A stretch of 64,000 nt of DNA from Paenibacillus sp. GSMTC-2017 (GCF_016019935.1 NZ_JAECMT010000002.1:124001-188000); one strand, 5' to 3'; shown: positions 1 through 8,502, counted from the stretch's first letter. Numbers and translations are program-made. The notes: generated by a model from the letters alone, not told the origin.

Positions 1-2020
1 ATCCAATGATAGTTATATCTCCTAATCCCCCTGAACTAACCCCCATTGGAAACTGGTCCGTTAATTGAGCGATTTTCACTTTTTTAAGCTTCGTCTCTAA
101 TCCTGCTTCCCCTTCTTTAACGAACAAATCTAAGTGATCACCAAGCTTTTTATGAACCATCTTGGTTTCAACATACTTCCCTGCCACTGCATCCTCATAA
201 GGGACTGTATCAATTACAATGGCTGACAAATTTTTCGGATCAGGATCAATAAGCTGATTATAATCTGCACCTACTTGCTTGGCATAAGCTTGAAGGTTTT
301 TGTGATCTAATGCATGGAAAGTAATAAAGTACTGGTATTTCCCGTTATTTAAGAGATTGGGATCTACTTTTACCTGTTCTTGCAACTCTTTAGCGATTTC
401 TGCCTCAGGAATCCATGCGTTCATTGATATTTGTTTCGTAACACTATATTCCGTTATATCATCCAGAGAAGTTATCGCGTTTAATACTCGATCACTTATT
501 TCCCCACTCCCTGTTGATACTTGTATATCAAAATTCACACCACTCTGTGACAACTCAAGCGATTTCTTCATATTATCAGTGAAATAAGAAACGGCTAAAA
601 AGAGAACGATGCTAATGACGAGTGAAAATACAGTTGCTTGGTACCTTCGTTTGTTTCTTTTTAAATTTTTTAAACCAATTTCAGCTTCAATGCCAAATAG
701 CTTACGAATAAACTTCGATGTCTTCACTACCTTACCTGTAAGTTTAATATCTATGGATTGCCTAATGGCATCAATAGCAGATATCTTAGATGCACGCATT
801 GCCGGGATATACGTGGATATAAATATCGTCAATATGGAAACTGCACAAGCAATCAGAATGGAATAGGGGGTAACAACTAAAGATAACTTTTCAGTTACCC
901 CCATCGCTCCTTTGATTGTGGAGTTAATGAACGAGAACGTTATACTAATTCCAATAAGACCACAAACGATTCCAATTGGAATACTAATCGCACCAATAAT
1001 AGCTCCCTCAAAAAAAACAGAGTTTCTCTTTTGTCTTTTCGTAGCCCCAACACTCGATAGCATGCCTAAATGGCGAGAGCGCTCTGAGACCGAAATAGCA
1101 AAAGCATTATATATTAATGAGACTGATCCAACGACAATAACTCCCATAATTATGGCGCTTAATGAAAAAAGAGTTGCTTGCAATCTATCATTGTTCGTTA
1201 CACCGTAGTATCGCAGCAAGCTTTTATTATAATTAATGGACTTTATATCTATATTATTTTCCTTCGCCAACGTTTCCGCATGCGTGTACAAGGATTTTTT
1301 CACATTCTTTAGTACTACAGATGCATCTACGGTTTCGTTTGCTTCAATCAAGCTTTCATCGACATAGGTTACGACCGTATAACCGGGCGCCCATGTTGGC
1401 TCCCATATGGGACGCTTTATGAATCCTACAACCGTATAACTTGCAGTTATTTTGTTTTTTAATGTTTCATCAATTGAATCCGTATTTAATCCAATGTTCT
1501 GATCGAGTAGTTGCTCTTCACCCGAACTATTTGTGTAAATCCGTTGACCGACTTCAAGTGTTAATCGATCACCTATCTTATATTCTACTTTAGCGTTTGA
1601 GGCAATTTCCTCTGACAAAACGACCTCATTCTCGGCTTGCGGAAAACGTCCCCTATTTAGTTCAATCGGAAACTGTTCAAAGCCTTGATCATTATACTCC
1701 TTGATAAATAAATAAGGCTTGTTTACATTTTGTGACCCTGCTAATGGAGCGTAACCGCGATCTTTTGTGATAACAACACTTTTTGTTTCTCCATCTTTTT
1801 GGATCGCTTCAAGCTGATCTTTATTTACATCTTTATAAAGAACATGCCATTCTCCATTGTCGGCAATCGACTGCTTTTTCATTAAGTCCAAAAAAGATAC
1901 ACCAAGCGTTACTACAGCTGTTACCATTGCGACTGAAATGATGACGCCAATCATCGTAACGAGCGTACGTCTCTTATTTTGCTTCAAATGTCTGATCGTT
2001 AGTTTATTTACAATGTTCAT
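1..2020 (-). CDS. FtsX/MacB-type ABC transporter permease, 3' end cut by the window
   Basis: Permease of a peptide/lipid-type ABC exporter. About 673 codons are visible and the reading frame runs off the window at base 1. The first FtsX unit has TM1 at about residues 18-45, a large extracytoplasmic domain (about 50-275), then TM helices near 277-303, 333-363 and 377-408. A second unit starts with a TM helix near 457-483 and another external domain. The start ATG overlaps the ATPase stop (ATGA, 4 bp), so the two are translationally coupled. With the histidine kinase and response regulator upstream, this fits an antimicrobial-peptide resistance module. The doubled FtsX layout differs from the classic 10-TM BceB, so substrate is inferred only. 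Confidence 0.85.
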   Translation of the reverse strand, partial: MNIVNKLTIRHLKQNKRRTLVTMIGVIISVAMVTAVVTLGVSFLDLMKKQSIADNGEWHVLYKDVNKDQLEAIQKDGETKSVVITKDRGYAPLAGSQNVNKPYLFIKEYNDQGFEQFPIELNRGRFPQAENEVVLSEEIASNAKVEYKIGDRLTLEVGQRIYTNSSGEEQLLDQNIGLNTDSIDETLKNKITASYTVVGFIKRPIWEPTWAPGYTVVTYVDESLIEANETVDASVVLKNVKKSLYTHAETLAKENNIDIKSINYNKSLLRYYGVTNNDRLQATLFSLSAIIMGVIVVGSVSLIYNAFAISVSERSRHLGMLSSVGATKRQKRNSVFFEGAIIGAISIPIGIVCGLIGISITFSFINSTIKGAMGVTEKLSLVVTPYSILIACAVSILTIFISTYIPAMRASKISAIDAIRQSIDIKLTGKVVKTSKFIRKLFGIEAEIGLKNLKRNKRRYQATVFSLVISIVLFLAVSYFTDNMKKSLELSQSGVNFDIQVSTGSGEISDRVLNAITSLDDITEYSVTKQISMNAWIPEAEIAKELQEQVKVDPNLLNNGKYQYFITFHALDHKNLQAYAKQVGADYNQLIDPDPKNLSAIVIDTVPYEDAVAGKYVETKMVHKKLGDHLDLFVKEGEAGLETKLKKVKIAQLTDQFPMGVSSGGLGDITIIG

Positions 2021-2700
2021 GGACGAACCACCTCATCCTTGGCGATCCTCCCATCTTCAATCACAATCACTCGGTCTGCTTGCAAAGCAATTCGCTCGTC
2101 ATGGGTAATGACAATTAGAGTCTGATTGAAGGTTTTATTGAACATTTTTAGTAAATCGATAATTTCACTGCTATTTTTACTGTCTAAATTTCCCGTTGGC
2201 TCATCAGCCAGCATAATAGCTGGATTGCTAATAAGTGCTCTACCGATTGATACCCTTTGCTGTTGGCCGCCGGAAAGCTGATTGGGCAGATGGCCTAAAC
2301 GGCTTTGTAGATTTAACGTCTTCACGATATCATCAAATTGCTTTTTATCTACCTTATGTTCATCAAGAAGCATCGGCAGTGTAATATTCTCTTCAACAGT
2401 GAGAACCGGAATAAGGTTATAAAATTGATAGATAAGACCGATTTGTCTACGTCTAAAGATCGCCAGCTGTGTTTCATTCAATTTATAAATGTCTGTATTT
2501 TCAATGAGCACCTTACCGCTTGTTGGTCTGTCCACACCGCCTAACATATGAAGGAGCGTTGATTTCCCAGATCCTGACGGACCAATAATAGCGACAAACT
2601 CACCTTTTTTCACTGAAAAAGAAACATCATCAAGTGCCTTTACTGCCGTTTCACCTTTTCCATAAATTTTAGACAGACGATCTATTTTTAATATCTCCAC
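2017..2700 (-). CDS. ABC transporter ATP-binding protein (BceA/LolD/MacB family)
   Basis: ATPase partner of the permease that follows it with a 4-bp overlap. The 227-aa protein has Walker A GPSGSGKST near residue 40, a Q-loop, the signature LSGGQQQR, Walker B LADEP and the H-loop THD, all in order and intact. The start is a GTG preceded by GGAGG at 7 bases. A 92-bp gap with an inverted repeat separates it from the kinase gene upstream, so the transporter pair probably has its own inducible promoter. The family exports or disengages peptides and lipids rather than importing nutrients. The specific substrate cannot be read from sequence. Confidence 0.92.
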   Translation of the reverse strand: MEILKIDRLSKIYGKGETAVKALDDVSFSVKKGEFVAIIGPSGSGKSTLLHMLGGVDRPTSGKVLIENTDIYKLNETQLAIFRRRQIGLIYQFYNLIPVLTVEENITLPMLLDEHKVDKKQFDDIVKTLNLQSRLGHLPNQLSGGQQQRVSIGRALISNPAIMLADEPTGNLDSKNSSEIIDLLKMFNKTFNQTLIVITHDERIALQADRVIVIEDGRIAKDEVVRP

Positions 2701-2757
2701 TTTAAAACCTCCATGAATTAGCTGTTGGTTTTAGTATATCTGTCTCTAATGACTATC

Positions 2758-2788
2758 AAGTGACTTATAAATGACAGTTTAGTCACTT
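2758..2788. promoter_or_regulatory. Inverted repeat between kinase and ABC genes, probable response-regulator operator
   Basis: AAGTGACT and AGTCACTT form 8-bp inverted arms around 15 bases, and a nested TGAC-N6-GTCA lies inside. It lies just upstream of a TATACT-like -10 on the minus strand and about 60 bp before the ATPase GTG. In Bce-type modules the regulator activates the transporter promoter at such a site; that role is inferred here. Confidence 0.5.
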
Positions 2789-2792
2789 AACC

Positions 2793-3794
2793 TTATATGA
2801 TCTGTTTATAAAACTTAATTCGGAACTGTGTTCCGCTCGATGGAAGGCTTTGAACCTCTATATGTCCGTTTTGGCTAGTTATAATACTGTGAGCCATCGC
2901 AAGACCAATTCCGATACTACCTTCACTAGCATTTTTCCCCTTATAGAAACGCTTGAATATATAAGGAAGATCTGCTTTTGGAATTCCTACGCCATTATCA
3001 GTAATGTGCATCTCCGTATACAGCGCATTTTCTAAAAAAGAAATCGTGATCATTCCGCCGTCCTGCGTGTGCTCTACACCATTTTTAAAAATATTGATCA
3101 AAGCTTCAGCTGTCCAATTTAAATCACCTACAAAAGAAACGGATTCTTCACCCGTTATCGACACCGTTATTTGCTTAACTTCTATCGGAATTTGAACAGA
3201 CTCTAATGCTTTATAGATAAGCTTTCCTACCGCTATTTGATCTTTTTTGAAGGGTATTGTACCTGCATCAATTTTTGAAAGTTTTAATAAAGAAGATACA
3301 AGCCATTCAATCCGTTCAAGCTGAATCCGAATATTCCGTGTAAATTCTGTTCTTTTAACTACCGGCAAATCAGCGTCGCTTAATAAATCTGCCATCATCA
3401 TCATGGAGGTAAGCGGGGTTTTGAGCTGATGAGAAATATCCGAAATAGCATCGGTAAGCTTGAGTTTATCTTGTTGAAGGATAGAGCTATGTTCCGACAA
3501 TCTTAGAGTCACCTTATAAATATCATTTTTTAATATACTAAGTTCACCTTCTTGATTATCACGAACATCTAGCGCATAATCTCCACCGCTAATTTGTCGT
3601 AAGTATCCTGAAAGCCTTTCGATCTCACGATATCTCCATCTCGTATGTAATAAGCTGCATGCAATTAGGAGTATAGAAGTAATGATAATGAGTACCACAG
3701 CAGCAAATGAAATAAAAGCAGCGACAGCAATAGCCGCTAGACTGATTAAGCACATCACAATGCATTGGATTTTAATCTCTCTATTACGCAGCAT
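2793..3794 (-). CDS. Membrane sensor histidine kinase, intramembrane-sensing type
   Basis: Autophosphorylating sensor of the adjacent response regulator. Two TM helices (about residues 11-33 and 33-52) have almost no loop between them, so there is no extracytoplasmic sensor domain. This is typical of kinases that sense through their ABC transporter. Then come the H-box SHQLKTPL (His about 122), an N-box, the G1 box DNGVGIP and the G2 box GIGLA. I chose ATG 3794, with GGTGA 5 bases upstream. In-frame GTG (3803) and TTG (3806) codons further up are alternatives and would overlap the regulator stop. It is co-transcribed with the regulator gene. Confidence 0.9.
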   Translation of the reverse strand: MLRNREIKIQCIVMCLISLAAIAVAAFISFAAVVLIIITSILLIACSLLHTRWRYREIERLSGYLRQISGGDYALDVRDNQEGELSILKNDIYKVTLRLSEHSSILQQDKLKLTDAISDISHQLKTPLTSMMMMADLLSDADLPVVKRTEFTRNIRIQLERIEWLVSSLLKLSKIDAGTIPFKKDQIAVGKLIYKALESVQIPIEVKQITVSITGEESVSFVGDLNWTAEALINIFKNGVEHTQDGGMITISFLENALYTEMHITDNGVGIPKADLPYIFKRFYKGKNASEGSIGIGLAMAHSIITSQNGHIEVQSLPSSGTQFRIKFYKQII

Positions 3795-3795
3795 A

Positions 3796-4479
3796 CTAAT
3801 CACCAACCTTATAGCCTAAGCCGCGTACTGTTTTAATAATTTTCGGATTTTGCGGATTATCCTCTAGCTTTTCCCGTAGCCTTTTGATGTAAACCGTTAA
3901 TGTATTATCATTCACAAAATCGCCCGCAACATCCCAAATCCTCTCAAGCAGCTGATTTCTTGAAAGAACCTGTCCGATATGGTTAGCGAAAATAAGCAAT
4001 AAGCGATACTCTAAAGCAGTCAATAGAATTTCATCATCTTGTTTGTAAACTTTACCTTCGAGCGTATTAATTCGGACATTTTCGACTTCAATTATCGCTT
4101 TCGTTTGTGGCTGCTTCTGGTATCTGCGCAGCACCGATTTGATCCGCGAGAGAAGCTCACGAATACGAAAAGGCTTCGTAATGTAATCATCTGCGCCCAT
4201 ATCAAGTCCCATTACAACATTGACCTCTTCATCAATTGCCGTTAAGAAAATAACCGGTATATCGCTGCGGTCCTTTACTAGCTTACATAATTCATAACCA
4301 CTACCATCAGGCAGTGACAAATCAAACAAGCATAATGCGAATTGATCAAGTTCGTCTGCTAGTACCTTTTTTGCTGAAGCAACATCATAACAAATTACAG
4401 TAGTGAATTGATCCTGCTGCAATGAATATTCAAGTCCAGATCCGATCGTTTTATCATCTTCCACAAGCAATATTTTCAT
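3796..4479 (-). CDS. OmpR-family response regulator
   Basis: DNA-binding response regulator of 227 aa. The receiver domain has the acidic pocket VEDD near residues 6-9, phospho-acceptor Asp53 in FDLSLPDGSG, and the conserved Lys in ITKPF near 104. The C-terminal winged helix ends in the typical TVRGLGYKVG. It is the first gene of a minus-strand unit regulator-kinase-ATPase-permease, and its end touches the kinase start. A perfect 9-4-9 palindrome 53 bp upstream of its ATG may mediate autoregulation. The pairing with a loop-less kinase and an FtsX transporter suggests a cell-envelope stress or peptide-antibiotic response. Confidence 0.93.
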   Translation of the reverse strand: MKILLVEDDKTIGSGLEYSLQQDQFTTVICYDVASAKKVLADELDQFALCLFDLSLPDGSGYELCKLVKDRSDIPVIFLTAIDEEVNVVMGLDMGADDYITKPFRIRELLSRIKSVLRRYQKQPQTKAIIEVENVRINTLEGKVYKQDDEILLTALEYRLLLIFANHIGQVLSRNQLLERIWDVAGDFVNDNTLTVYIKRLREKLEDNPQNPKIIKTVRGLGYKVGD

Positions 4480-4531
4480 ATGATTATCATCCTACCTTTA
4501 TTTTACTTTGAGAAAACAAATGAAGTCATTT

Positions 4532-4553
4532 ATTGTATCATATTTGATACAAT
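4532..4553. promoter_or_regulatory. Perfect palindrome upstream of the response-regulator gene
   Basis: ATTGTATCA-TATT-TGATACAAT is a perfect 9-4-9 inverted repeat. It overlaps a possible minus-strand -10 (TACAAT) for the regulator operon, so a repressor or the regulator itself could bind here. No T-run follows it, so it is not a terminator. Confidence 0.5.
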
Positions 4554-4608
4554 GCCTTAATGCTAGATTATCTTCCTACAGAAAAAAGATCGCGCTCCTA
4601 CCTGATGT

Positions 4609-4755
4609 AGAAACACTACCCCTCTGACTAACTTCATTTTTACCCAGCTTGTTATACCACATTTTCACGAAGGATTATATCCATCTGATGGCACGTTTGT
4701 AGAGGTAATCTTCAGTGATGGTGTTACAAATACGGATGATACTAATAACGATTGA
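4609..4755 (+). pseudogene. Possible C-terminal remnant of a secreted protein
   Basis: A 48-codon open stretch without a start codon ends in a TGA at 4753. Its translation is rich in Asp, Thr and Asn near the end (for example FHEGLYPSDGTFVEVIFSDG) and resembles the tail of an extracellular beta-domain protein. There is no RBS. It lies in the 567-bp gap between the regulator and the CDF gene, next to a transposase-like fragment. This could be chance. Confidence 0.25.
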
Positions 4756-4830
4756 CTTTTGATATAACCACAACTATTACTAAGAATACCATTCTATCTG
4801 GTATATCTTAGAGAAATTTAGGTGATTTTT

Positions 4831-4983
4831 GTGAGTGAAACACTCGAATAGCCACGTTATCGTGATCTGAATCAAGGGGTATGTGCTGAAGCTCCCATCC
4901 TTCGCTCACTTTGGGATCGTTTTGATTTTTCCTTGCTGTTAACATTTATTCTCGTGAACTGCAAAAGTCATGATCCAGATTGA
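4831..4983 (+). pseudogene. Short transposase-like N-terminal fragment, interrupted
   Basis: GTG at 4831 opens a 50-codon frame with one internal TAG at codon 7. It then reads RYRDLNQGVCAEAPILRS and LWDRFDFSLLLT before a TGA at 4981. The wording recalls the N-terminus of IS4-like DDE transposases, but no catalytic part and no terminal inverted repeats remain. The identification rests on recognition only and is weak. The rest of the 4480-5046 gap holds the palindrome at 4532, the fragment at 4609 and the CDF promoter. Confidence 0.3.
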
Positions 4984-5008
4984 AGTGACAATAAATAAAG
5001 AATATAAT
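4980..5008 (+). promoter_or_regulatory. SigA-type promoter for the CDF transporter gene
   Basis: TTGAAG, 17-bp spacer, TATAAT, ending 38 bp before the ATG at 5047. The gene also has a strong RBS (GGAGGAATTG) just upstream of the start. Confidence 0.7.
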
Positions 5009-5046
5009 GTCTTAAAAAGGTTTAAATATGGAGGAATTGTTAATTT

Positions 5047-6006
5047 ATGAGCAATTGGATCTCGTTAATTAAAAAAGGCAATACCTCTTCTGCAACAGCA
5101 GCGTTAGGAAATACTGGTCTTGCTATTATTAAAGCAATCGCTGCATCAATAAGCGGCAGCGGTACAATGTTTGCGTCAGCTATGCACTCCGTGGCAGATG
5201 CGATCAATCAAGGTTTTGTCTTCATAGGTAGCGTTCTTGCTGAACGAAAGCCTACTGAAAAATTTCCAACTGGATTTGGTCGGGTAGTCAATCTCTTCTG
5301 TATGATTGCCGTTATCGTCGTTACAATTATGGCGTACGAAACCTTCCTTAAGGGCATTAAGCTTCTTAAGCATCCAGAAGAAGCAACCAACTTTTGGCTT
5401 AACTTTATCGTATTGATGATCGCGATAATAATTGATGGTACTATTTTGCTCAAAGCGATGAAAGAAATTATAAAGGAAACACGGGCAGATGCAAAAGGTT
5501 TAGGTATCGTTTCTTCTGCATTTCGTAATGCAGGAAGAGCTGCTCCTCCTACTCGCCTTGTCTTTTATGAAGATATAGTCGCAACACTCGGTGCTATATT
5601 TGCGCTTCTAGCTGTTATTCTTGCGGAGTTTACTTCGTTCAAACTTATGGACGGAATTGCGACCGTTTTGATTGCTTGCTTAATGATTGGTGTTGCCTTC
5701 AAGGTTGGCTACGATAATATGGTCGGGTTAATTGGGGTGGCAGCTCCTAAAGATGTTGAAGAAAGAATAGGGTCGCTTATTCTGAATGATCCCGATGTAA
5801 CTGATATTGGACAGATGAGAATTGTACAGGAAGGTCGTAATTATCATGTAGAAGCTTACGTAGAATTACGTAAAGGATTTTCACTCGCGGAAGCTACTGA
5901 GATCAATTTGCGGATTCGTACGAAACTAATAGCCGATTCTGATGTCGCTGATGTCACTTTAGGCATTATGGATGACAATGGTATCGTGACTTGGAAGCGT
6001 AAATAA
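5047..6006 (+). CDS. Cation diffusion facilitator (CDF) family metal exporter
   Basis: Proton-coupled efflux of divalent metal (Zn, Mn, Fe or Co type) across the membrane, 319 aa. TM helices are at about 22-42, 75-100, 115-135, 180-200 and 205-225. The metal site in TM2 is HSVAD (His47, Asp51) followed by the INQ common in this branch. The later helix carries YEDIVATLG instead of a second HxxxD, as in the ZnT9/SLC30A9-like branch. The C-terminal about 90 residues form the ferredoxin-like cytoplasmic domain. It is a single gene with its own promoter and terminator. The metal is not predictable, and no Fur, MntR or Zur box was seen. Confidence 0.88.
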   Translation: MSNWISLIKKGNTSSATAALGNTGLAIIKAIAASISGSGTMFASAMHSVADAINQGFVFIGSVLAERKPTEKFPTGFGRVVNLFCMIAVIVVTIMAYETFLKGIKLLKHPEEATNFWLNFIVLMIAIIIDGTILLKAMKEIIKETRADAKGLGIVSSAFRNAGRAAPPTRLVFYEDIVATLGAIFALLAVILAEFTSFKLMDGIATVLIACLMIGVAFKVGYDNMVGLIGVAAPKDVEERIGSLILNDPDVTDIGQMRIVQEGRNYHVEAYVELRKGFSLAEATEINLRIRTKLIADSDVADVTLGIMDDNGIVTWKRK

Positions 6007-6025
6007 CCTAATAGGAGTGCATCGT

Positions 6026-6065
6026 GGACGTATTCCAAGCGAAAGCTCGGTTGCGTTCTTTTTTT
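6026..6065 (+). terminator. Rho-independent terminator after the CDF gene
   Basis: The outer stem GGACG/CGTTC and inner CCAAGC-GAAA-GCTCGG (one mismatch) are followed by seven T. The T-run overlaps the -35 of the next gene's promoter. Confidence 0.75.
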
Positions 6066-6092
6066 GTCTAACGATTAGAACTGCTATATAAT
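6064..6092 (+). promoter_or_regulatory. SigA-type promoter for the GrpB-family gene
   Basis: TTGTCT, 17-bp spacer, TATAAT. The -35 lies in the T-run of the preceding terminator, a tight head-to-tail arrangement. Confidence 0.65.
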
Positions 6093-6143
6093 CAATACAC
6101 CTAAATATAATTTTCTAATATTTCGATCAGTAAAGGAGAATTT

Positions 6144-6689
6144 ATGATAGATCATAGCAGTTCTGACGATTACCCGATCTGGGCATACGAAAAAGTTGAA
6201 ATTGTATCTCCAAACCCTTTATGGATTGAAAAAGGTAAACAGGAGTCCGCGCATTTAATTCATCGCCTTTCTCCATTAGGAGTAATTGAAATTGAGCATA
6301 TTGGAAGTACTTCCGTATTGGGTTTACCTGCTAAACCAATTATTGATTTAATGGCCAGCTTAAAACATTTCGATCAAATCGACAAAATCATTGATACACT
6401 ATCAGACTATGGATGGCATTACGTTCCACCTGAATTGGATCTTAGACCGTGGAGAAGATTTTTTGTTAAAGTCAACAATGACAGACGTGTAGCTCATCTG
6501 CATCTTATGCATGAACATGAAGAACGATGGAACCAGCAACGAATGTTTCGTAATAAATTAATAAAAGATCCTACCTTAGTAAAACAATATGCTGCTCTTA
6601 AAATGGACTTGTCAAGCCAATATAAGAATGATAGAGAAGCATATTCCGAAGCGAAGAAAAACTTTATTATGAATGTGTTACATTCGTAG
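6144..6689 (+). CDS. GrpB family protein (UPF0157, nucleotidyltransferase-like fold)
   Basis: A 181-aa cytosolic protein. It carries the family hallmarks: VEIVSPNPLW near the N-terminus, then EIEHIGSTSVLGLPAKPIID (residues about 48-67), the GS-containing strand of a minimal nucleotidyltransferase fold, and later HLHLMHE. The biochemical function of GrpB-family proteins is not established. Some members sit fused to or beside coenzyme A kinase genes, which is not the case here. The start ATG has AAAGGAGAA 7 bases upstream. It is a single gene with its own promoter and a shared bidirectional terminator downstream. Confidence 0.88.
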   Translation: MIDHSSSDDYPIWAYEKVEIVSPNPLWIEKGKQESAHLIHRLSPLGVIEIEHIGSTSVLGLPAKPIIDLMASLKHFDQIDKIIDTLSDYGWHYVPPELDLRPWRRFFVKVNNDRRVAHLHLMHEHEERWNQQRMFRNKLIKDPTLVKQYAALKMDLSSQYKNDREAYSEAKKNFIMNVLHS

Positions 6690-6748
6690 TCTTTTATTAT
6701 CTAGCCTGGTTAGTAATGAACCGAATGTTCCATAATAACGCACAAAAA

Positions 6749-6780
6749 AAGAATACGTCCCCGCAAGTAGACGTATTCTT
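6749..6780. terminator. Bidirectional terminator between convergent genes
   Basis: A perfect 11-bp stem AAGAATACGTC/GACGTATTCTT with a 10-base loop, flanked by an A-run on one side and TTCT on the other. It serves the GrpB gene (+) and the kinase-like gene (-). Confidence 0.85.
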
Positions 6781-6787
6781 CTAATCA

Positions 6788-7468
6788 CTATTTCATAAAT
6801 CGTGAGAACAACTGACTTATTCTTTGTGCATATTCATCCAGATTACTACCCGCCTGGTCTAGTTTCCGATAACCGCTCTTAATTGAATCCAAAAGCCATG
6901 AAGGAATTGCTTTGCCTTCAATACTTGGATAAATCGTATCATATGCCCATACGAGATGCTCCCAGCGTTTGTCATCGCCCTCCACTACGTATTCAGAGAC
7001 ATCCAGCACTTTCCCACGGCCGCTTTGACTGATGACATTTTTAAGATGAATATCTCGTGGGTTAAGGCCGCGCTCGTACGCAAGTCTTCTTGCTTCCTCA
7101 ACATCATCAATAACCGTCCTTGGCACTTCGATGCCTTGCAACAAACAATCCAGCAATGTTGGACCTGACTCGTAGCTGATGACTAAGTAGTTTCTACCCT
7201 CACCATAATACTCTGGGAAATAAGGAATTCCCTCTAATCGTTCATATACACTACGTTCCATCTCTTTTTTGTGCAGTGCTTGCTCTGTATATATTTTAAA
7301 CGCATATGTTGGAGTTAAATCATATACAAACACGGCCGCATCGGTTCCAAGTCCGACACAATGCAATCCATCTGCATAACCGCTAATTGTTACTTCCTCA
7401 TTCCGCTCGTTACCCTCAACCAAAATTTCTCGAATAGCAATCTCTGCTTTTTTCCATTCTTGTGCCAT
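6788..7468 (-). CDS. Small protein kinase-like protein (YrzF-like)
   Basis: A 226-aa protein with an abbreviated eukaryotic-type kinase fold. It has the ATP-site Lys in AFKIY (Lys58) and a hinge region VISYESGPTLLDCL (about 96-109). The catalytic loop is PRDIHLKN (Asp139, Asn144), in place of HRDLKxxN, and LDVSEY (Asp156) stands at the DFG position. All catalytic acidic residues are present, so activity is possible. The length and motifs resemble B. subtilis YrzF. No TM or sensory domain is present. It is transcribed alone, convergent with the GrpB gene. Substrate is unknown; small-molecule or protein phosphorylation are both possible. Confidence 0.75.
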   Translation of the reverse strand: MAQEWKKAEIAIREILVEGNERNEEVTISGYADGLHCVGLGTDAAVFVYDLTPTYAFKIYTEQALHKKEMERSVYERLEGIPYFPEYYGEGRNYLVISYESGPTLLDCLLQGIEVPRTVIDDVEEARRLAYERGLNPRDIHLKNVISQSGRGKVLDVSEYVVEGDDKRWEHLVWAYDTIYPSIEGKAIPSWLLDSIKSGYRKLDQAGSNLDEYAQRISQLFSRFMK

Positions 7469-7582
7469 GCCAACTCCCCCTCTACCTTCCTATACCCCAT
7501 TAATACGCTAGAATAACACGAAAGCTCCATATTAAACAGATCGGATGTTTACAATGAACAAGATAACATTGTATCTAGCCAT

Positions 7583-7729
7583 ATGTTTGACGATAGCTTT
7601 TCCCATAAGAAGAGTATACGTGTAAATAATGACTTTAATGAGCTTTTTAGACGATTGATGACTCGTACTTCACCTGAGTATGTGGCTGAAAACACCGAAA
7701 TCTGGTTTCTATTTCGAATTTATAAATAG
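7583..7729 (+). other. Small ORF or gene remnant, 48 codons
   Basis: ATG 7583 to TAG 7727 gives a 48-residue sequence with normal protein composition, including FNELFRRLMTRTSPEYVAEN. It ends 10 bases before a strong terminator hairpin, as a real gene end would. The frame is open for 22 codons upstream of the ATG, but there is no convincing RBS. It is either a decayed gene end or a tiny gene. Apart from this and the terminator, the 7469-7807 gap holds nothing I recognise. Confidence 0.3.
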
Positions 7730-7738
7730 GTAAAGAAG

Positions 7739-7769
7739 GTGCCCCAAAGCCCATGGCTTTTGGGGCACC
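7739..7769. terminator. Strong hairpin, terminator-like
   Basis: GGTGCCCCAAA and TTTTGGGGCACC form an 11-bp GC-rich stem around GCCCATGGC. There is no long T-run on either side, but it sits between the small ORF (+) and the end of the next minus-strand gene. Confidence 0.55.
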
Positions 7770-7807
7770 CTCATGTTCGATCCCTATAGATAAAGCGATT
7801 AGGCCAG

Positions 7808-8377
7808 TTAATTGTGAATCACTTTTTTCGTTATTTCTTTTCCTTGTTCATCGTAACCAACGATCGTTACATTTGTTGCAGTTTTTGAGTAATTAAATGG
7901 AATGACCTCTAAGAAATTTTGTTTACTTACCATTTTCTCAATTGATTCCTGACCATTTGAAACAATTAACTTATGTAATCCAGAATTCACCTTTACTCCT
8001 AATACTACACTTACACCTTCTTTTGCTTGGATTACTTTTGCTTGAATCGTTTCTTTTGAATGACTTGCTGAAGCAAATCTGTACCTATCAAATTTCCTAA
8101 TTCGTGTAAACTCTGCTATTCCGAATTCACCTTCATAGGGTTGTACATCATACAAAGTAAAGACATGACCTTCAATTGATACGTTTTTCAAAAGGCGACT
8201 ACTAGTACCAATGCTAATGTCCGTAGCGATTTGAATCTCCGAATCATTTGCACTAATATTGTTTACATCAAACGGTTCATTATCCTCTTTCAAAAATACA
8301 TTCATTACGATAGAAACAGTTAAATAGATGAAACATAAAATACATGCCACATATATAACAGCCCTAAGTGATCTCAT
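7808..8377 (-). CDS. Membrane-anchored protein of unknown function
   Basis: A 189-aa protein not recognised as a known family. One N-terminal TM helix (about residues 5-29, with few positive residues before it) anchors an external or cytoplasmic domain of about 155 residues. That domain is rich in alternating hydrophobic beta-strand patterns (for example VSVVLGVKVNSGLHKLIVSN). The end reads TNVTIVGYDEQGKEI, which suggests an Ig-like beta-sandwich. There are no cysteines in the soluble part and no lipobox. It is a single gene, divergent from the iron-regulated reductase gene at 8542, with about 75 bp between its start and that gene's promoter. An exported beta-sandwich protein is my inference. 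Confidence 0.7.
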   Translation of the reverse strand: MRSLRAVIYVACILCFIYLTVSIVMNVFLKEDNEPFDVNNISANDSEIQIATDISIGTSSRLLKNVSIEGHVFTLYDVQPYEGEFGIAEFTRIRKFDRYRFASASHSKETIQAKVIQAKEGVSVVLGVKVNSGLHKLIVSNGQESIEKMVSKQNFLEVIPFNYSKTATNVTIVGYDEQGKEITKKVIHN

Positions 8378-8454
8378 CGTTAACGCCTCCTCGTTCTATA
8401 GACTTATCTATACTAGAAAAAGTTGCCATAAATATAGATTAACCCTACTTATAA

Positions 8455-8483
8455 TTGACAATGCAAGTACCCACTTCTATAAT
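8455..8483 (+). promoter_or_regulatory. Consensus SigA promoter of the FhuF-like gene
   Basis: TTGACA, exactly 17 bp, TATAAT: a perfect consensus match. The TTG of the -35 also opens the reading frame of the downstream gene, which shows that this frame start is not the translation start. Confidence 0.9.
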
Positions 8484-8502
8484 GATGTGTAGTTCTTTTA
8501 TT

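Noticed and set aside
1..4479. Strict BceRSAB module
   Set aside because: The regulator, kinase and ATPase fit, but the permease has a doubled FtsX layout unlike the 10-TM BceB; it is called only as a related type.
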